Shown here: in pieces, positions 58,826 through 61,213 of the stretch
How positions within the stretch are numbered: position 1 is the first letter of the stretch
Layout of the letters: every line of letters starts with the position of its first letter
Origin: a candidate division BRC1 bacterium HGW-BRC1-1
GTDB lineage: Bacteria; Sumerlaeota; Sumerlaeia; Sumerlaeales; Sumerlaeaceae
NCBI GenBank assembly: GCA_002842095.1
Contig: PHCB01000015.1
Location: 1 to 61,213, forward strand
Length of the DNA: 61,213 nucleotides
Direction: 5' to 3'
The notes under the pieces: generated by a model
The model's database searches: none
What the model was told of the DNA's origin: nothing
The model's input: only the letters and a program-made list of their open reading frames with translations
Made by a program: the position numbers and the translations under genes

Positions 58826-59401
58826 TCAGGTGGTGATTACGTAGCGGCGCAGAGTTCGGTGGGGTGGGTTGCATTCGGGGGCGGGGCGGGTTATGAGGCA
58901 CTCGAAGGTGAGGCCGGCTTTTTCTGCTACGCGGCAACTGGCGGCGTTGGCGGGGTCGGCGAGTATCTCGACGCGGGTGAAGCCGAGGGTGGTGAGGGTG
59001 TGGCGGGTGAGCAGGCGCACGGCGGCGGTCATCAGGCCCTGACCAGCGAGAGTGGTGCGCATCCAGTAGCCGATCTGCACGGAGCGGGCTGTGGCGTCGG
59101 GGTTGTTCAGGCTGATGGCACCGGCAAAAACATTGGCGGGGCGTTGTTCGATGATGAAGGCGATTTCCTGGGGGGCGGGGTGGTGGTCGTCGCAGACATC
59201 GCCCAGCCAGATGCGGCCTTTTTCGAGGCTGTACCCCTGACCCACCCAGGGCAGGAAGGGTGCCATTTCGGCGATGGATTCGTTGATGGCGGAGCAAAGT
59301 TCGTCGTTGTCGGTTGGTTGGGGCGGGCGCAGGCGCACGAGGGGGTCGGACAGCAGGAAGTCGGCGACGCGGCGAAAGCGCGGCGGCGACGGCTCGTTCA
59401 C
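58826..59401 (-). CDS. RimJ/RimL-type GNAT acetyltransferase
   Basis: 191 residues from the GTG at 59401, which overlaps the cinA stop (GTGA). The family start is 'DPLVRLRPPQPTDNDELCSA', then 'NNPDATARSVQIGYWMRTTL' with the acetyl-CoA loop 'GQGLMTAAVRLLTRHTL' and 'VEILADPANAASCRVAEKAG', as in ribosomal-protein and amino-sugar acetyltransferases of the Acetyltransf_3 group. Substrate unknown. Translational coupling to cinA suggests a shared transcript. Confidence 0.85.
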   Translation of the reverse strand: MNEPSPPRFRRVADFLLSDPLVRLRPPQPTDNDELCSAINESIAEMAPFLPWVGQGYSLEKGRIWLGDVCDDHHPAPQEIAFIIEQRPANVFAGAISLNNPDATARSVQIGYWMRTTLAGQGLMTAAVRLLTRHTLTTLGFTRVEILADPANAASCRVAEKAGLTFECLITRPAPECNPPHRTLRRYVITT

Positions 59402-60729
59402 GGCTGGGTTTCTCCGGCGAGGATGTCGGAGCGGATCATGTCGAGGGCTGTCAGGGCGGCATGGTTGCGGATGGTCTCGCGGCTGCCCACGAAGCGGCAG
59501 CAGCGCACGTGGGGCGAGGTGGCGTCGGCGTGTGCGAGGCCGATGTAGACCAGTCCCACGGGCTTTTCGTCGGTGCCGCCGGTGGGGCCGGCGATGCCGG
59601 TGAGGGCGATGCCGTACCATGCGCCGGAAGCTTTGCGGGCACCCTCGGCCATCTCGGCGGCGGTTTCGGCGCTCACCGCACCGTGCGCTTCGAGGGTGGC
59701 GGCGCGCACGCCCAGCATGGTATGTTTGGATTTGTTGGTGTAGGTGACCGCACCCTGAATGAAGTAATCGCTGGAACCGGCAATGTCGGTGAGGAGTTTG
59801 GCGACCAGACCGCCGGTGCAGCTTTCGGCAGTGGCCACGGTGCGCTCGGTGCGGCGCAGCAGCGCGGCGGTGGCGGTTGCCATGGTCTCGGCGTCAAGGC
59901 CGTAAATGCAGGAGCGACCCACGCGGCGGGTGAGTTCGTCGAGGGTGGCGGCGATGAGTTGTTCCATTTCCTCGGACGACGAGGACCGGGCGGTGATGCG
60001 AAAATCCACGCCATAGGTCTTGGCCAGAATGCCCAGCACCACGCGCGGGTCGGCACCAAAGAGGTCGCCGGTTTGTTCGCCCAGTTCGCTTTCGGGGCGG
60101 CCGTAAGTGTGCAGCGTCAGAGTTTTCACGAAGGCGGCACCGGCGGCGCGTTCGGCGATGATGGGCAGCGCGCAGGCCTCGAACATGGGGCGCATTTCCG
60201 ACGGCGGACCGGGCATGGCGATGAGGGCCGTGGAGCGGGGGCCGGCGGCGGCGGGGTCGTCGGGGAAGGGGATGGCGCGTTCGTCGGCGCTGGGCAGGAA
60301 GTAGCCGGGCGCGGTGCCCCATTGGTTCTGGAAAACGGTGGCGCCGCGAGGGACGAGGGCCTGCACAAGGTTGCGCTCGGGCATGGGACGCCCCCGGTGG
60401 GCAAAGCGGGCGGTCATCATGCGGATGGCTTCGTCGTCGGTGACGAGGGGCACATCGAACACGCGGGCGAAAACGTCGCGGTTCACGTCGTCGGCGGTGG
60501 GGCCAAGGCCGCCGGTGCAGATCACCAGATCGGCCCGCGTGGCGGCGTGGCGCAGGGTGGTTTCAAGCTGCGCCTGATCGTCGGACGAAGCCGCCACGAG
60601 AGTGACTTCGAGACCAAGCCCGCTGAGCCGCCCGGCGAGGAACGACGCATTGGTGTCGGGATAAAGCCCCTGCAGAATTTCGGTGCCGGTGGAAACAAGA
60701 GCGACGGTGCGAAAGCGTTGCATATCCAT
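59398..60729 (-). CDS. cinA: CinA-family protein (nicotinamide-nucleotide amidase/ADP-ribose pyrophosphatase)
   Basis: 443 residues from the ATG at 60729; a second Met two codons on is possible. Two domains: an N-terminal molybdopterin-binding-like domain (~1-170) with 'VSTGTEILQGLYPDTNASFL' and 'ICTGGLGPTADDVNRDVFAR', and a C-terminal CinA amidase domain (~275-440) with 'ATAESCTGGLVAKLL', 'GAVTYTNKSKHTMLGV' and 'LTGIAGPTGGTDEKPVGLVY'. Recycles the NMN by-product of DNA ligase by deamidation to NaMN in the family's known role. Length normal (~410-430). recA is not nearby. Confidence 0.93.
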   Translation of the reverse strand: MDMQRFRTVALVSTGTEILQGLYPDTNASFLAGRLSGLGLEVTLVAASSDDQAQLETTLRHAATRADLVICTGGLGPTADDVNRDVFARVFDVPLVTDDEAIRMMTARFAHRGRPMPERNLVQALVPRGATVFQNQWGTAPGYFLPSADERAIPFPDDPAAAGPRSTALIAMPGPPSEMRPMFEACALPIIAERAAGAAFVKTLTLHTYGRPESELGEQTGDLFGADPRVVLGILAKTYGVDFRITARSSSSEEMEQLIAATLDELTRRVGRSCIYGLDAETMATATAALLRRTERTVATAESCTGGLVAKLLTDIAGSSDYFIQGAVTYTNKSKHTMLGVRAATLEAHGAVSAETAAEMAEGARKASGAWYGIALTGIAGPTGGTDEKPVGLVYIGLAHADATSPHVRCCRFVGSRETIRNHAALTALDMIRSDILAGETQP

Positions 60730-60963
60730 GGGCGGGAATGATTGGGCGTGGAGAGGCGGCGAGGCAAAGGGAAAAGCAAATACTTCGAAGCAAAGGTTCA
60801 AGGTCATGAAGAAAAGCCGAAAAACTAAAGATCAGAGCATTGTGGGGACCACCGCCTAATTATACAATTGCGACCGCTAAACCGGCCTCTGCAACAGCTC
60901 GCAACCGCCAACCATTCGCCCCACCCGTCGACCGGTGTGCAACCGGTGTGCAACCGGTGTGCA
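60730..60963. other. Intergenic region ending in 11-bp tandem repeats
   Basis: Upstream of cinA. Contains a weak ACGCAAAG-like stretch (~60790-60825) and, at 60931-60963, three exact ACCGGTGTGCA copies. No gene supported. Confidence 0.45.
60931..60963 (+). repeat. Tandem 11-bp repeat ACCGGTGTGCA x3
   Basis: Three exact adjacent copies (60931-60941, 60942-60952, 60953-60963) directly before the gene remnant at 60.96 kb. Confidence 0.9.
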
Positions 60964-61091
60964 AGGCGCTAAAAACCGCCTTGATCAACATGGTAGGCTT
61001 CGCCGTGATGCTGATAACGTACTTCGACGTAAACGACCTCGCCACCATAGGCGGCGGCATGCACAGCTACACGGAGCCGATCGCACGGTAA
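60964..61091 (+). pseudogene. C-terminal remnant of a CcsA/ResC-type cytochrome c assembly gene
   Basis: The frame ends with 'MVGFAVMLITYFDVNDLATI' followed by 'GGGMHSYTEPIAR' and a stop. This matches the last transmembrane helix and C-terminus of CcsA/ResC haem-handling proteins ('LGFAxxLFTYFGVNxL...GLHSY'). Nothing upstream belongs to that family: the sequence switches abruptly to 11-bp tandem repeats, so more than 90 % of the gene is missing. It has no start signals. I judge it a decayed 3' fragment. Confidence 0.6.
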
Positions 61092-61213
61092 CAGCCCGGG
61101 TCCGGAGGTTTCACCTTGCCCTCTTCTGCACCATTCAATAGCCCTGTTGCGTGGATTAAACCTTTTGGACACCATCAAATCCAAACAACGCGTTGCCGAC
61201 CATGGGGAGGTCT
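61092..61213. other. Window end, no recognised feature
   Basis: 122 nt after the remnant; no ORF, hairpin or RNA signature seen. Confidence 0.3.

Noticed and set aside
58019-60741. Two long plus-strand frames (about 58.02-59.55 and 59.31-60.74 kb)
   Set aside because: Gly/Ala-rich shadows of the aldo/keto reductase, GNAT and CinA genes.
1-61213. tRNA or rRNA genes
   Set aside because: No T-loop (GGTTCRANNCC) with a matching acceptor stem and no rRNA signatures were seen; a tRNAscan-type search would be decisive.

Overview
The window is a GC-rich (roughly 60 %) bacterial chromosome segment with about 50 protein genes and no rRNA, recognisable tRNA, CRISPR array, integrase, transposase or phage gene. 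Signal peptides, lipoboxes, a gingipain-type (C25) protease, DUF11 adhesin-like repeats, two secreted family-20 hexosaminidases and a futalosine-type menaquinone gene suggest a Gram-negative, polysaccharide-degrading, menaquinone-using bacterium. The mixture recalls Planctomycetota/Verrucomicrobiota-like or Sumerlaeota-like genomes, but no marker gene here settles the phylum; that assignment is inference.

Layout. 1-13 kb is mostly envelope and surface functions: a 5'-truncated DUF11 surface protein, bacterioferritin, an ECF-type sigma factor, a lone short ATP synthase epsilon subunit, exported and lipoprotein genes, a C25 protease coupled to an exported partner, and a GT-C glycosyltransferase with its lipoprotein. 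13.7-18.3 kb is a three-gene overlapping operon: an epimerase/Gfo-Idh-MocA fusion, an unknown protein and a polytopic GT-C-like membrane protein. 18.3-28 kb holds a lytic transglycosylase whose GH23 motifs appear circularly permuted, FolP, a four-CxxC zinc protein, a secreted TIM-barrel protein, an NtrC-type regulator and a YceD-family protein. 28-32.4 kb has a P-type cation ATPase and ArgG. 32.5-40.1 kb is the most striking unit: nine tightly packed genes on one strand (Rrf2 regulator, small conserved protein, NarI-like diheme cytochrome b, bis-MGD oxidoreductase, four-cluster ferredoxin subunit, Tat-exported Rieske protein, TDT/SLAC1-type anion channel, small membrane protein, MobA). 40-47 kb is central metabolism and replication: citrate synthase, DNA clamp with an extra acidic tail, MqnC, acetyl-CoA synthetase. 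47-60.7 kb contains an amino-sugar/polysaccharide set (two GH20 hexosaminidases, a ROK regulator, a galactokinase-like GHMP kinase, an oxidoreductase with a fresh 48-bp duplication), a candidate structured RNA, an aldo-keto reductase, acetyltransferases and CinA. The window ends with a decayed C-terminal scrap of a CcsA-like cytochrome c assembly gene.

How it fits together. The 32.5-40.1 kb operon looks like a quinol-linked, nitrate-reductase-like molybdoenzyme with its own cofactor-finishing enzyme and an anion channel; MqnC shows that the cell makes the menaquinone such a complex would use. The GH20 enzymes, ROK regulator and sugar kinase are consistent with chitin or glycan amino-sugar use.

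Between the genes lies an unexplained second layer: at least five families of degenerate short-period repeats (8-11 bp units such as ATGGGANNN, ATGGACNNN, ACGCAAAG, AATGAACGC and ACCGGTGTGCA), often paired as inverted copies, beside truncated or frameshifted genes, and once apparently inside a coding sequence.
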